From Planktosalinus sp963975935 (GTDB lineage: Bacteria; Bacteroidota; Bacteroidia; Flavobacteriales; Flavobacteriaceae), in the NCBI GenBank assembly GCA_963975935.1, contig CAXBIQ010000013.1, positions 27,745 to 91,744 of the forward strand: a DNA stretch of 64,000 nt, written 5' to 3'. Made by a program: the position numbers and the translations under genes. The notes beneath the pieces are model-generated. The model ran no database searches. It was given only the letters and a program-made list of their open reading frames with translations, and was not told the DNA's origin. Each line of letters begins with the position of its first letter. Positions within the stretch are counted from its first letter, which is position 1. Positions 36,332 to 45,430 of this stretch are shown in pieces.

Positions 36332-38335
36332 ATGAGCATGACAACTGATAAACCCGCAATAACATTTCCAAAGCATTCTCTTACTGATGATCAATTAATT
36401 GCCCTTTACAAGGGGATGTTAAAGCCCCGGTTGATTGAGGAAAAAATGTTGATACTGTTGCGTCAGGGCAAAGTGTCAAAATGGTTTAGCGGAATCGGGC
36501 AGGAAGCCATTGCTGTGGGTGTGACTCAAGCCATGAAAGAATCAGAATACATCCTTCCCATGCACCGCAATCTCGGGGTTTTTACTTCCAGAAATATTCC
36601 TTTATACCGTTTGTTTTCACAATGGCAGGGAAAAGCAAACGGCTTTACCAAAGGGCGTGATCGTTCTTTTCACTTCGGGACACAGGAGTTTAAAATTGTT
36701 GGGATGATATCTCATTTGGGCCCACAACTAGGAGTTGCAGATGGGATTGCACTGGCAAACCTTTTGAAAAAGAACAATGAAATTACCGCTGTATTTACGG
36801 GTGAGGGCGGTACCAGTGAGGGTGATTTTCATGAGGCTCTCAATGTTGCGGCAGTCTGGGATTTGCCCGTACTCTTTTGTATTGAAAACAACGGTTATGG
36901 TCTATCAACGCCCACAAACGAACAATATCGCTGTAAACATTTGGTTGATCGGGGAGTTGGTTATGGCATGGAAGCCCACCAAATTGACGGAAACAATATC
37001 ATTGAGGTTTTTACAAAAATTAATGAGATAGTAGAGAGCATGCGTTCCAATCCGCGACCGGTATTGATTGAGTTTATAACGTTCAGGATGCGGGGCCACG
37101 AAGAAGCCAGTGGCACAAAATATGTTCCCCAGGACATGATGGATGCCTGGGCATTAAAAGATCCTCTGAATAATTTTGAGCAATATTTACTGGAAAATAA
37201 AATTATCTCTGAGCAACGCATTAGTGACTTTAAAAAGGAAATAAAAAAAGAAATTGACGATAACCTGGATATGGCTTACGCCGAAAGCGCTATTGAGCCC
37301 AATGAAACAGTTGAGTTAAATGATGTATATAAAGAATTTATATATCATGAAGTTAAACCTAATAAAAATTCTAAAAATATTCGTCTCATAGATGCCATAT
37401 CCCAAGGCTTAAAGCAGTCCATGGAACGGCACGATAATTTGGTGATAATGGGTCAGGACATCGCAGAATATGGCGGTGTGTTTAAAATAACGGAAGGTTT
37501 TGTTGATTTTTTTGGTAAAGAAAGGGTGCGAAATACTCCCATTTGCGAATCAGCAATTGTTTCTGCTGCCATGGGGCTGTCCATTAACGGTTTTAAAGCA
37601 GTGGTTGAGATGCAATTTGCAGATTTTGTTTCCTCAGGCTTTAATCCTATTGTTAATTATCTTGCGAAAAGCCATTACCGCTGGAACGAAAATGCAGATG
37701 TTGTTGTCAGAATGCCATGTGGCGCAGGCGTTGGCGCGGGGCCTTTTCACAGTCAGACCAACGAAGCGTGGTTTACACACACTCCCGGTTTGAAAGTGGT
37801 TTACCCTGCATTTCCTTATGATGCGAAAGGGCTTTTGGCTACTTCAATTGAAGATCACAATCCCATTTTGTTTTTTGAGCACAAGGCATTATACAGAAGT
37901 GTCTATCAGGAAGTTCCTGAAGATTATTATACACTTCCCCTAGGGAAAGCTTCTCTTTTAAAAGAGGGAAATGATATTACAATTATAACCTATGGTGCAG
38001 GTGTGCATTGGGCATTGGAAACCCTGGAAAAAAATAAGAATATTAAAGCTGATTTGATAGACTTGAGAACCTTGCAGCCGCTTGACGAAAATACCATCTA
38101 CACTTCCGTGAGAAAAACAGGAAAGGTAATCATCCTTCAGGAAGACTCACTTTTTGGAGGAATTGCATCAGACATTAGTGCTATGATTACAGAAAGCTGT
38201 TTTGAACACTTAGATGCTCCTGTCATGCGGGTAGGGAGTTTAAATACACCCATTCCATTCGCCTCTCAACTGGAGAAACAATACATGGCAAAAAGCAAAT
38301 TTGAAGAAGTACTTAAAGATATATTAAATTATTAA
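36332..38335 (+). CDS. Branched-chain 2-oxoacid dehydrogenase E1, alpha and beta fused
   Basis: The thiamine-diphosphate E1 enzyme decarboxylates branched-chain 2-oxoacids and passes the acyl group to lipoyl-E2. The 667-aa protein joins an alpha part (about 1-330; ThDP motif GEGGTSEGDFHEALNVAAVW ending in ENNGYG) to a beta part (about 345-665; MGQDIAEYGGVFKITEGF, RMPCGAGVGAGPFHSQ, RVGSLNTPIPFA). In many bacteria the two are separate proteins. The E2 and E3 genes are not nearby. It probably supplies iso-branched acyl-CoA primers for fatty acids typical of Flavobacteriia. Confidence 0.94.
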   Translation: MSMTTDKPAITFPKHSLTDDQLIALYKGMLKPRLIEEKMLILLRQGKVSKWFSGIGQEAIAVGVTQAMKESEYILPMHRNLGVFTSRNIPLYRLFSQWQGKANGFTKGRDRSFHFGTQEFKIVGMISHLGPQLGVADGIALANLLKKNNEITAVFTGEGGTSEGDFHEALNVAAVWDLPVLFCIENNGYGLSTPTNEQYRCKHLVDRGVGYGMEAHQIDGNNIIEVFTKINEIVESMRSNPRPVLIEFITFRMRGHEEASGTKYVPQDMMDAWALKDPLNNFEQYLLENKIISEQRISDFKKEIKKEIDDNLDMAYAESAIEPNETVELNDVYKEFIYHEVKPNKNSKNIRLIDAISQGLKQSMERHDNLVIMGQDIAEYGGVFKITEGFVDFFGKERVRNTPICESAIVSAAMGLSINGFKAVVEMQFADFVSSGFNPIVNYLAKSHYRWNENADVVVRMPCGAGVGAGPFHSQTNEAWFTHTPGLKVVYPAFPYDAKGLLATSIEDHNPILFFEHKALYRSVYQEVPEDYYTLPLGKASLLKEGNDITIITYGAGVHWALETLEKNKNIKADLIDLRTLQPLDENTIYTSVRKTGKVIILQEDSLFGGIASDISAMITESCFEHLDAPVMRVGSLNTPIPFASQLEKQYMAKSKFEEVLKDILNY

Positions 38336-38429
38336 TGTTTTAACAAAAAAAGTTAAATGATTACCAATAATTTAATGACTCTGAGATTTTACTTTATCTT
38401 TAGGGTACTAATCACTAAAACTTGATATT

Positions 38430-38591
38430 ATGTTACGCTGGATTGTTATTTTCTTAATTATCGCCATAGTTGCCGCGATATTTGGTTTTGGCGGTATTGC
38501 AGCAGGTGCTGCAGAGATTGCTAAAATCATTTTCTACATTTTTATTGTTTTGTTAGTCTTGAGTCTAATTTTTAGATTATTCAAAAAGTAA
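38430..38591 (+). CDS. DUF1328-family small membrane protein
   Basis: A 53-aa frame, MLRWIVIFLIIAIVAAIFGF followed by GGIAAGAAEIAKIIFYIFIV, matches the YtjA/DUF1328 pattern: two short hydrophobic helices around a GGIAAGAA turn and a basic end (RLFKK). Function is unknown; relatives are often stress-induced. TATCTTTA at about 38396 may be its -7 box. It precedes the lipocalin-like gene by 56 bases. Confidence 0.85.
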   Translation: MLRWIVIFLIIAIVAAIFGFGGIAAGAAEIAKIIFYIFIVLLVLSLIFRLFKK

Positions 38592-38647
38592 AACATACTG
38601 TAAAATCTACAAAAATTATTAACTAACCTTTAAAATAAAAGTAAAAA

Positions 38648-39121
38648 ATGAAAAAAATATTAATATTGACCACAGTTGCGGCTATGCTATTAGCCTGCGC
38701 CACCCCTCAAGCTGTGAGGGATTCAGAAAAAGTAATTAAAGGAGAGTGGATATTGAATTCCATTACCTATAGTGAGACGGGAAGCTATAGTGTTTCCCTT
38801 TTTAATGATGCCTCTAAAGATTGTTTTGAAAACAGTACGTGGCGGTTTATTCCCAATAACAATACCGGTATCTATACTATCAATTCTGCAGGTTGTACTG
38901 TAGGTGAAAGGAATTTTATTTTTACAATAGATCAGGTAGATGCAAATACAGGTTTATATGATTTTTTACTTAAACCTACAGATGAGCGTGGAAGATCAGA
39001 AACCAATGAAGGTTTCCGTGTACGTTTGGCTCAACTGACTCCTACCAATATGCGTTGGGAACAAAACTTAACTGTTGACGGCAAACCGTTTACAATATTT
39101 ATGAACTTTAATAAACTATAA
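38648..39121 (+). CDS. Lipocalin-like lipoprotein
   Basis: The 157-aa protein has a lipoprotein signal peptide (TTVAAMLLAC, Cys at about 17). A lipocalin-like domain begins VIKGEWILNSITYSETGSYS and continues through FENSTWRFIPNNNTGIYT to NMRWEQNLTVDGKPFTIFMN. It should be anchored in a membrane facing the periplasm and may bind a hydrophobic ligand, though none can be named. It is directly followed by the OmpA-like gene and probably cotranscribed. Confidence 0.85.
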   Translation: MKKILILTTVAAMLLACATPQAVRDSEKVIKGEWILNSITYSETGSYSVSLFNDASKDCFENSTWRFIPNNNTGIYTINSAGCTVGERNFIFTIDQVDANTGLYDFLLKPTDERGRSETNEGFRVRLAQLTPTNMRWEQNLTVDGKPFTIFMNFNKL

Positions 39122-39138
39122 ACTAAATGAACTTAATT

Positions 39139-39846
39139 ATGAAAAAAATATTTAAATCCGCAGGTTTACTTGCAATGATTATAGCTGTAGTATCACTAAC
39201 CATTAGTTGTGATGCCACAAGAAACGCCAGTAATGCACAAAAAGGTGCTGTGATAGGTACTGCCGGCGGTGCTGTTTTAGGAGCTATTTTGGGTAATAAT
39301 GTTGGAAAAGGCGGAAACAGTGAAATAGGAGCCGTTATTGGTGGTGTCGTTGGAGGTACTGCCGGTGTTCTTATTGGTAACCGCATGGATAAACAAGCCC
39401 AGAAAATTGAGGAAGAAATTCCGGGAGCTCAGGTAGAACGTATAGATGATGCTATTGTGATTACTTTTGACGAAGGTAGTGGTGTCTTTTTTGACACAAA
39501 CAAAGCAAATCTCAACGCACAGTCTCAGCAAAACCTTGATAAACTTTCAAATGTTATGAAGGAATACCCTGATACAAATATTTTGGTCGTAGGGCATACA
39601 GACAGTACAGGTCCTTATGAGTTTAATATGAATTTATCAAGAGATCGTGCTATGTCTGTAACCAACTATCTTACAGCCAAGGGGATAAGTTCCGGTCGTT
39701 TTACAACGGAATGGTTTGGTCCGGACCAACCCACTCACGATAACAGTACAGCGGAAGGACGGGCGAAAAACAGACGTGTAAACGTTGCTATCGTTCCAAA
39801 TGAAAAAATGATCGAAGACGCCAAAAAAGAAGCAGGAGAAAATTAA
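39139..39846 (+). CDS. OmpA-family lipoprotein with glycine-zipper domain
   Basis: From ATG 39139 (a second ATG lies at 39127) the product of 235 aa has a lipoprotein signal ending AVVSLTISC. A glycine-zipper segment (VIGTAGGAVLGAILGNNVGK, GAVIGGVVGGTAGVLIGNRM) and a C-terminal OmpA domain (GVFFDTNKANL, ILVVGHTDSTGPYEFNMNLS, NRRVNVAIVPNE) follow. The OmpA domain binds peptidoglycan, so the protein should tether the outer membrane to the wall. A long hairpin terminator follows. Confidence 0.93.
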   Translation: MKKIFKSAGLLAMIIAVVSLTISCDATRNASNAQKGAVIGTAGGAVLGAILGNNVGKGGNSEIGAVIGGVVGGTAGVLIGNRMDKQAQKIEEEIPGAQVERIDDAIVITFDEGSGVFFDTNKANLNAQSQQNLDKLSNVMKEYPDTNILVVGHTDSTGPYEFNMNLSRDRAMSVTNYLTAKGISSGRFTTEWFGPDQPTHDNSTAEGRAKNRRVNVAIVPNEKMIEDAKKEAGEN

Positions 39847-39868
39847 TATATACTTTTTTTGTCCAATG

Positions 39869-39914
39869 AAGAGGCTAAAATATAAGTTGAAACTTATTTT
39901 TTAGCCTCTTTTTA
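39869..39914 (+). terminator. Intrinsic terminator after the OmpA-like gene
   Basis: AAGAGGCTAAAA pairs with TTTTTAGCCTCTT, and an inner ATAAGT/ACTTAT stem closes a TGAA loop; a T-run follows. It separates the envelope genes from the polyketide operon. Confidence 0.88.
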
Positions 39915-39961
39915 TTAATATTTAATTCTCTTTCATAATTAGTATCTTAAGCACAAAGAAT

Positions 39962-41080
39962 ATGGATTATAATATTATCATTATCGGAGGGGGTTTGGCA
40001 GGGTTGACAGCTGCACTGCATCTTTCCAAACATAAAATTTCGGTATTGGTAATTGAAAAAAACAGTTATCCAAATCACAAAGTTTGTGGTGAATATGTAT
40101 CCAATGAAGTGCTTCCTTATTTGGAATCACTTGGGATAAATCCTTTGGCTACAGGAGCAAAACAAATTGATGAACTGGTATTGTCTGCACCTTCCGGAAA
40201 GAGACTGAAACAAAAACTTCCATTAGGCGGTTTTGGAATCAGCAGATATACGCTGGATGATTTAATGGCAGAACAAGTAAAGAAAGATGCAATGATCAAA
40301 AAAGAACGAGTTGAGCAAATAACGTTTAGGAATAATAGCTTCAGGGTTGTTACAATTGAAGGAAAAAGCTACACTTCAGAATTTGTCATCGGCGCTTTCG
40401 GAAAACGCTCCAATCTCGATAAAGAATTAAACAGGGATTTCGTTGCAAAAAAATCACCCTGGTTGGCAGTAAAAACACATTATGAATTTGATTTTCCTGA
40501 GAATACAGTTGCTTTACATCATTTTGACGGGGGTTACTGCGGCTTGTCTAAAGTTGAAAACAATAACGTAAATATGTGCTATCTCGCAAATTACAAATCG
40601 TTTAAAAAACACAAAAACATCTCCGATTTTGAAGAAAAGGTTTTATCAAAAAATCCCTTTTTAAAAGAATTCATAAAGTATGCTAAGCCAGTATTTGAAG
40701 CACCTCTTACCATCAGTCAAATTTCATTCGAATCAAAAAAACCGGTTGAAGATCATATATTTATGGCAGGAGACAGTGCAGGATTGATACATCCCCTATG
40801 TGGAAATGGCATGGCAATGGCCATACATAGTGCTAAGATTATTTCAGAAATATTTGTAGAATACTTTCAAGAAAAATCAATTTCCCGTGAAAATTTAGAA
40901 AAACTTTATACTCAAAAATGGAAATCAGTCTTTCAAAGAAGGTTATATACCGCAGCAATTCTTCAAAAAGTGTTGATGCGTCCGGCGGCATTAAGTTTTG
41001 GGGTGAAAGCTGTATTTTTTTTTCCGGGAGCCTTGCCCCATATTATTAAAAGAACTCATGGTACAGAAATTCACGCATAA
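39962..41080 (+). CDS. FAD-dependent oxidoreductase (geranylgeranyl reductase/monooxygenase-like), first gene of the T3PKS operon
   Basis: The 372-aa flavoprotein opens with the FAD dinucleotide fold IIIGGGLAGLTAALHLSKHK. It has the CGEYVS segment near residue 43 and the second FAD motif HIFMAGDSAGLIHPLCGNGM near 265. This is the fold of geranylgeranyl reductases, aromatic hydroxylases and halogenases. Placed before a methyltransferase and a type III PKS, it probably oxidises or reduces the polyketide product. It ends 6 bases before the methyltransferase gene. Confidence 0.88.
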   Translation: MDYNIIIIGGGLAGLTAALHLSKHKISVLVIEKNSYPNHKVCGEYVSNEVLPYLESLGINPLATGAKQIDELVLSAPSGKRLKQKLPLGGFGISRYTLDDLMAEQVKKDAMIKKERVEQITFRNNSFRVVTIEGKSYTSEFVIGAFGKRSNLDKELNRDFVAKKSPWLAVKTHYEFDFPENTVALHHFDGGYCGLSKVENNNVNMCYLANYKSFKKHKNISDFEEKVLSKNPFLKEFIKYAKPVFEAPLTISQISFESKKPVEDHIFMAGDSAGLIHPLCGNGMAMAIHSAKIISEIFVEYFQEKSISRENLEKLYTQKWKSVFQRRLYTAAILQKVLMRPAALSFGVKAVFFFPGALPHIIKRTHGTEIHA

Positions 41081-41086
41081 AGTAAT

Positions 41087-41800
41087 ATGTTTATAAATAC
41101 AACATACAGAACTGATGAGAAAGAAATCATGGATGATTTATCCATGCAAAACGTTGAAGTAAAAGAGGTCTTTCAAGACATCAATACGGTAAACAATTTT
41201 CTTGGCGGAAACAGAATAACATTGAACGGCATAAAGCGTCTTATCAAAAACATACCCAGCGGAAAAGAAATTACAATTGTGGACCTGGGATGCGGTGATG
41301 GGGAAATGCTGGCAGTATGTGCCCGGTTTGCACGCAGGCACAATCATAATTTTAAATTGACAGGCATAGACATCAATCCGCAAATCATAGCAGAAGCAAA
41401 AGAAAAAAATAAAAAATATCCTGAAATATCATTTAGCTGCCGGGATGTTTTTTCAGATGGGTTTAAAGAAAATGAAATCGATATTTTTCTCTGTACTTTA
41501 ACCTTACATCATTTTAAGAACAATCAGATTGATGAACTTATGGTTATTTTAACCAAACAAGCCCGGCTCGGTATTGTAATCAATGACTTACACAGGAATA
41601 AACTGGCATATATGCTTTTCAAAATGTTTAGCAGTATCTTTCTTAAAACCAAAATTGCAAAAAATGACGGGCTGGTATCTATCCTGAGAGGGTTTAAAAG
41701 AAATGAACTCCAAGTATTTTCACACAAACTCACAAACTATAAACATTTCATTAGCTGGAAATGGGCTTTCCGGTACCAATGGATAATACAAAAACAATGA
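41087..41800 (+). CDS. SAM-dependent methyltransferase of the T3PKS operon
   Basis: The 237-aa class I methyltransferase shows the SAM-binding motif ITIVDLGCGDGEMLAVCARF (about 64-83), the acidic LTGIDINPQII strand and the post-motif LCTLTLHHFKNNQIDELM. It likely O- or C-methylates the product of the following polyketide synthase. Its stop codon overlaps the start of the PKS gene (ATGA at 41797-41800), a sign of coupled translation. A second ATG at 41129 is possible but the first lies right after the upstream gene. Confidence 0.88.
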   Translation: MFINTTYRTDEKEIMDDLSMQNVEVKEVFQDINTVNNFLGGNRITLNGIKRLIKNIPSGKEITIVDLGCGDGEMLAVCARFARRHNHNFKLTGIDINPQIIAEAKEKNKKYPEISFSCRDVFSDGFKENEIDIFLCTLTLHHFKNNQIDELMVILTKQARLGIVINDLHRNKLAYMLFKMFSSIFLKTKIAKNDGLVSILRGFKRNELQVFSHKLTNYKHFISWKWAFRYQWIIQKQ

Positions 41801-42849
41801 GCATAAAAATAGCCGCAGTAACAAAGCAACTACCGGAGTATTCCAGAAAAACAGAAGAAATAGCTCCTCTTCTTGATTCCTGGCTTACCGGGCAGGACGA
41901 GCGTTTCAAAAGAAAGGTGTTTAAAATATTTGAAAATGCTGCTGTTGATAAACGCTACTCTATTATGGAGCCCGGCGAAGTGTTTACAGCAACTTCCTTT
42001 GAAGATAAAAACGCGATCTATGTTAGGGAGGTAAAAAAATTAGGCGAAAAAGTACTGCAAAAAGCTTTGGATAAAGCAAACTGGAAACCGTTAAGTATAG
42101 ATTATTTAATTACAGTGAGCTGCACGGGAATTATGATTCCGTCATTGGATGCTTATCTGATTAACAGCCTCAAAATGCGCCAGGATGTTGTGCGTCTTCC
42201 CGTTACAGAAATGGGATGTGCAGCGGGTATTTCGGGTATGATGTATGCAGAACAATTTCTGAAAGCAAATCCCGGTAAAAAAGCAGCTGTTATTGCTGTT
42301 GAAAGCCCCACGGCTACTTTTCAGCTTGATGATTATTCAATGGCAAATATTGTGAGTGCAGCCATATTTGGCGATGGAGCAGCCTGTGTGCTGTTGTCAT
42401 CTGATAAAGAGACTCAAGGCCCTGAAATAATTGCTTCTGAAATGTATCATTTCTATGATGCTGAAACCATGATGGGCTTTGATCTCACAAACAATGGGTT
42501 AAAGATGATACTTGATCAAAAAGTTCCGGAGACCATTGCCTCACATTTTCCCGATATAATTCATCCTTTTTTGAAAAAAAACAATCTTGAAATTACAGAT
42601 ATTGACCACTTGATTTTTCATCCCGGTGGCCGCAAAATACTTGAAACTGTTGAAGAACTTTTTGGCTCTATGGGGAAAAACATTGATGATACCAAAGAAG
42701 TTTTACGCCTGTATGGCAATATGAGCAGTGCAACGGTTTTGTATGTTCTGGAGCGGTTTATGGATAAAACACCCAAAGAAGGAAGTTATGGGTTAATGCT
42801 TAGTTTTGGTCCGGGCTTTTCAGCACAACGGGTCATATTAAAATGGTAA
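41797..42849 (+). CDS. Type III polyketide synthase (chalcone/stilbene synthase-like)
   Basis: From ATG 41797 the product is 350 aa. The catalytic triad of type III PKS is complete: Cys141 in TEMGCAAGISGM, His275 in LIFHPGGRK and Asn308 in YGNMSSATVLYVL. The C-terminal LMLSFGPGFSAQRVIL is the family GFGPG loop region. Such enzymes extend an acyl starter with malonyl units and cyclise to pyrones, resorcinols or phloroglucinols. The dedicated acyl carrier protein, ketosynthase, dehydratase and reductase downstream suggest an unusual, purpose-made fatty starter. The open frame begins at 41761, but the ATGA overlap marks the better start. Confidence 0.94.
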   Translation: MSIKIAAVTKQLPEYSRKTEEIAPLLDSWLTGQDERFKRKVFKIFENAAVDKRYSIMEPGEVFTATSFEDKNAIYVREVKKLGEKVLQKALDKANWKPLSIDYLITVSCTGIMIPSLDAYLINSLKMRQDVVRLPVTEMGCAAGISGMMYAEQFLKANPGKKAAVIAVESPTATFQLDDYSMANIVSAAIFGDGAACVLLSSDKETQGPEIIASEMYHFYDAETMMGFDLTNNGLKMILDQKVPETIASHFPDIIHPFLKKNNLEITDIDHLIFHPGGRKILETVEELFGSMGKNIDDTKEVLRLYGNMSSATVLYVLERFMDKTPKEGSYGLMLSFGPGFSAQRVILKW

Positions 42850-42867
42850 CATTAAAAGATATTTTAA

Positions 42868-43659
42868 ATGGAATTTATAGATAAAAATTATTGGGCAGTG
42901 ATTCTTGGAGGAAGCAGCGGTCTTGGTTTGGGAACAGCAAAAAAATTGTCCAAACACGGTATGAACCTTTGCATAGTACATCGTGACCGAAAGGAAAACC
43001 TGACGCAAATCCACGAAGAATTTGAACGCTTACGCGAAAGCGGTATTAATGTAATTTCATTTAACACAGATGGCCTTAAGGAAGAGGGAAGAAATGAAGT
43101 TCTCGATTCCTTAAAAGATTCCCTGGGTGATGAAGGAAGCATTCGTGTGTTAGTGCACAGCATCGCAAAGGGAAATTTAAAACCCATGAATCCTGAAGCG
43201 GGCAATGTTTTGGAGAATGCAGACTTTCATGTCACCATTGATGCCATGGCCATTAGTTTGTATGACTGGACTAAAAGCCTCATTGACCGAAAGATGTTCA
43301 GTGCATCAGCGCGTGTGATTTCTTTTACCAGTGAAGGTAATACCAAAGCCTGGCCTTATTATGGCGCAGTTTCAGCTGCTAAGGCAACGCTTGAGGCAAT
43401 CACCCGTAATATGGCTGTGGAATTTGCTGACTTGGGTATTACGGCAAACTGTATTCAGGCAGGTGCTGTGATTACACCTTCGTTTAATGCCATTCCCGGA
43501 AGTGATAAATTTGCGTCGATAGCCTTAAAAAAGAATCCTTTTAACAGATTGACTACTCCTGAAGACATAGGGAATGTGGTTTATCTTTTATGTAAGGATG
43601 AAGCTGCATGGATCAATGGTGTGGTATTAAAAGCCGATGGCGGCGAAAGCTTAAATTAA
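42868..43659 (+). CDS. Short-chain reductase with FabI/FabL-type active site
   Basis: The 263-aa SDR protein has VILGGSSGLGLGTAKKLSKH for NAD(P) binding. The active site reads Tyr165-x6-Lys172 (YYGAVSAAKA), the spacing of FabI/FabL enoyl-ACP reductases rather than the Y-x3-K of ketoreductases. Other FabL-like blocks are VLVHSIAKGNLKPM and FNRLTTPEDIGNVVYLL. It probably saturates the enoyl-ACP made by the following dehydratase. No separate ketoreductase gene is in the operon. It is 18 bases after the PKS gene and 1 base before the dehydratase. Confidence 0.88.
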   Translation: MEFIDKNYWAVILGGSSGLGLGTAKKLSKHGMNLCIVHRDRKENLTQIHEEFERLRESGINVISFNTDGLKEEGRNEVLDSLKDSLGDEGSIRVLVHSIAKGNLKPMNPEAGNVLENADFHVTIDAMAISLYDWTKSLIDRKMFSASARVISFTSEGNTKAWPYYGAVSAAKATLEAITRNMAVEFADLGITANCIQAGAVITPSFNAIPGSDKFASIALKKNPFNRLTTPEDIGNVVYLLCKDEAAWINGVVLKADGGESLN

Positions 43660-43660
43660 A

Positions 43661-44113
43661 ATGACAAAAGAAGACATCATAGCGCTTTTGCCTTACGGAA
43701 ATGATTTTTTGTTTGTCGACACACTGCAGGAAGTTTCAGAAAGTGGCATCACAGGATCTTATACTTTTCGCGAAGAAGAAGTGTTTTACGGCTCCCATTT
43801 TAAGGAAGTTGCAATTACGCCGGGAGTTATTTTAATCGAGTGTATGGCTCAGATAGGATTGGTTTGTTTAGGTATTTACTTAAACAAAGAACAGCTTTTG
43901 AAAAATAAGAACGCTTCTCTTTATCAGGTAGCCTTGACAGAGAGTACGATAGAATTTTTAAAACCCGTTTACCCAAGTGAAACGGTTACGATTACTTCTA
44001 CGTTGGTTTACTTCAGGTTTCAGAAATTGAAATGTAATGTGAAAATGACCAATACAAAAGGCGAGGTGGTTTGTAAAGGTGTCTTGAGTGGAATGTTAAA
44101 AGCAGATTTATAA
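43661..44113 (+). CDS. FabZ-like 3-hydroxyacyl-ACP dehydratase
   Basis: This 150-aa hot-dog-fold protein carries the FabZ active-site helix in altered form: His46 in YGSHFKEVAITPGVILIE and Glu60 followed by CMAQIGLVCLG. It should dehydrate 3-hydroxyacyl thioesters on the operon's own carrier protein. It starts 1 base after the reductase stop and ends 27 bases before the ketosynthase start. Confidence 0.88.
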   Translation: MTKEDIIALLPYGNDFLFVDTLQEVSESGITGSYTFREEEVFYGSHFKEVAITPGVILIECMAQIGLVCLGIYLNKEQLLKNKNASLYQVALTESTIEFLKPVYPSETVTITSTLVYFRFQKLKCNVKMTNTKGEVVCKGVLSGMLKADL

Positions 44114-44140
44114 ATTTTAGTAAAAACTTTTAGAAATTCC

Positions 44141-45430
44141 TTGGAGAATAAAAAGTCAAATATTCGTGTAGTCGTTACGGGCCTTGGAGTCGTCGCTCCA
44201 AATGGCGTGGGAGTTGAGACATTTTCTGAAGCCATCAAAAAGGGTGTTTCAGGCATTCGGTTTTTCCCGGAACTGGAAAAATTGAAATTTTCCTGCCAAA
44301 TAGGGGGGATGCCTGAGATTTCTGAGGAATTGAAGCGAAACTATTTCACCGAACTCCAACTCAAAAACTTTAATAGCAGCGGTATCCTTTATGGCGTAAT
44401 GGCCGGGATGGATGCATGGAAACATGCGGGATTGGAAATAAATAAAGAGGAACCCGATTTTGATGCCGGAACCATCTTTGGTGTGGGCACCCTGGGTGTA
44501 GATAAATACCGGGAAAGCATTCATTTAATTGATGCAGGAAAGACCCGCCGCTTAGGAAGTACCTCGGTACAGCAAACGATGAGCAGCGGCGTGAGTGCTT
44601 ATCTGGGAGGAATGTTGGGAATGGGAAATATCGTTACCTCCAATTCGTCAGCCTGCACCACCGGTACAGAAGCCATAGCCCTTGCCTTTGAGCGCATCAA
44701 AGCAGGAAAAGCAAAACGCATGCTTGCCGGAAGTACCAGTGATGGCGGACCTTATGTATGGGCGGGATTTGATGCGATGCGCATTTTGCCTCACGCTTAT
44801 AATGAAAATCCAATAAAAGCTTCTCAACCTTTGAGTGCCAATGCTTCTGGTTTTGTTCCCGGATGTGGTGCCGGAGCGCTTGTATTGGAATCGCTGGAAA
44901 GTGCAGAATCAAGAGGAGCTACCGTCTATGCAGAAGTCATTGGGTCAGCTATTAATAGTGGAGGACAACGCAACGGCGGCAGTATGACGGCACCCAATCC
45001 TTTAGCCGTGCAACGCTGTATAACAGACACATTAAAGGATGCCGATATTTCCGGTAATGAAATAGACGCTATTAACGGACATCTCACAGCGACCACAAAA
45101 GATGCCGAGGAAGTCGAAAACTGGGCCAAAGCATTGGAACGGGAGGGAAGTGACTTTCCATTGATCAATTCGTTAAAAGGAATGACCGGTCACTGTTTAA
45201 GTGCCGGCGGAAGCATTGAAGCCGTAGCAACTGTTTTGCAATTGCATGAGCAGTTTTTATTCCCTAATGTGAATTGTGATACCATTCATCCTCATATTTT
45301 GAAACTAATTGATGTTCAATGCATTCCGCGTAAGCAAAAAAATGTTGCATTAAATACCCTTGCAAAAGCAAGTTTTGGTTTTGGGGATGTCAATGCTTGT
45401 CTTATCTTTAGGAAAAAAAACAATGACTGA
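44141..45430 (+). CDS. Beta-ketoacyl-ACP synthase (KAS I/II type) of the T3PKS operon
   Basis: The 429-aa thiolase-fold enzyme begins at TTG (reads ENKKSNIRVVVTGLGVVAPNG). It has the Cys-His-His triad: Cys172 in SSACTTGTEAIALAF, His314 in INGHLTATTKDAEEVENW, and His351 in GMTGHCLSAGGSIEA. The usual INAHGTST motif is changed to INGHLTAT, so it is a diverged, specialised ketosynthase. It would elongate acyl chains on the small carrier protein encoded next; the two genes overlap by 8 bases. Confidence 0.9.
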   Translation: MENKKSNIRVVVTGLGVVAPNGVGVETFSEAIKKGVSGIRFFPELEKLKFSCQIGGMPEISEELKRNYFTELQLKNFNSSGILYGVMAGMDAWKHAGLEINKEEPDFDAGTIFGVGTLGVDKYRESIHLIDAGKTRRLGSTSVQQTMSSGVSAYLGGMLGMGNIVTSNSSACTTGTEAIALAFERIKAGKAKRMLAGSTSDGGPYVWAGFDAMRILPHAYNENPIKASQPLSANASGFVPGCGAGALVLESLESAESRGATVYAEVIGSAINSGGQRNGGSMTAPNPLAVQRCITDTLKDADISGNEIDAINGHLTATTKDAEEVENWAKALEREGSDFPLINSLKGMTGHCLSAGGSIEAVATVLQLHEQFLFPNVNCDTIHPHILKLIDVQCIPRKQKNVALNTLAKASFGFGDVNACLIFRKKNND

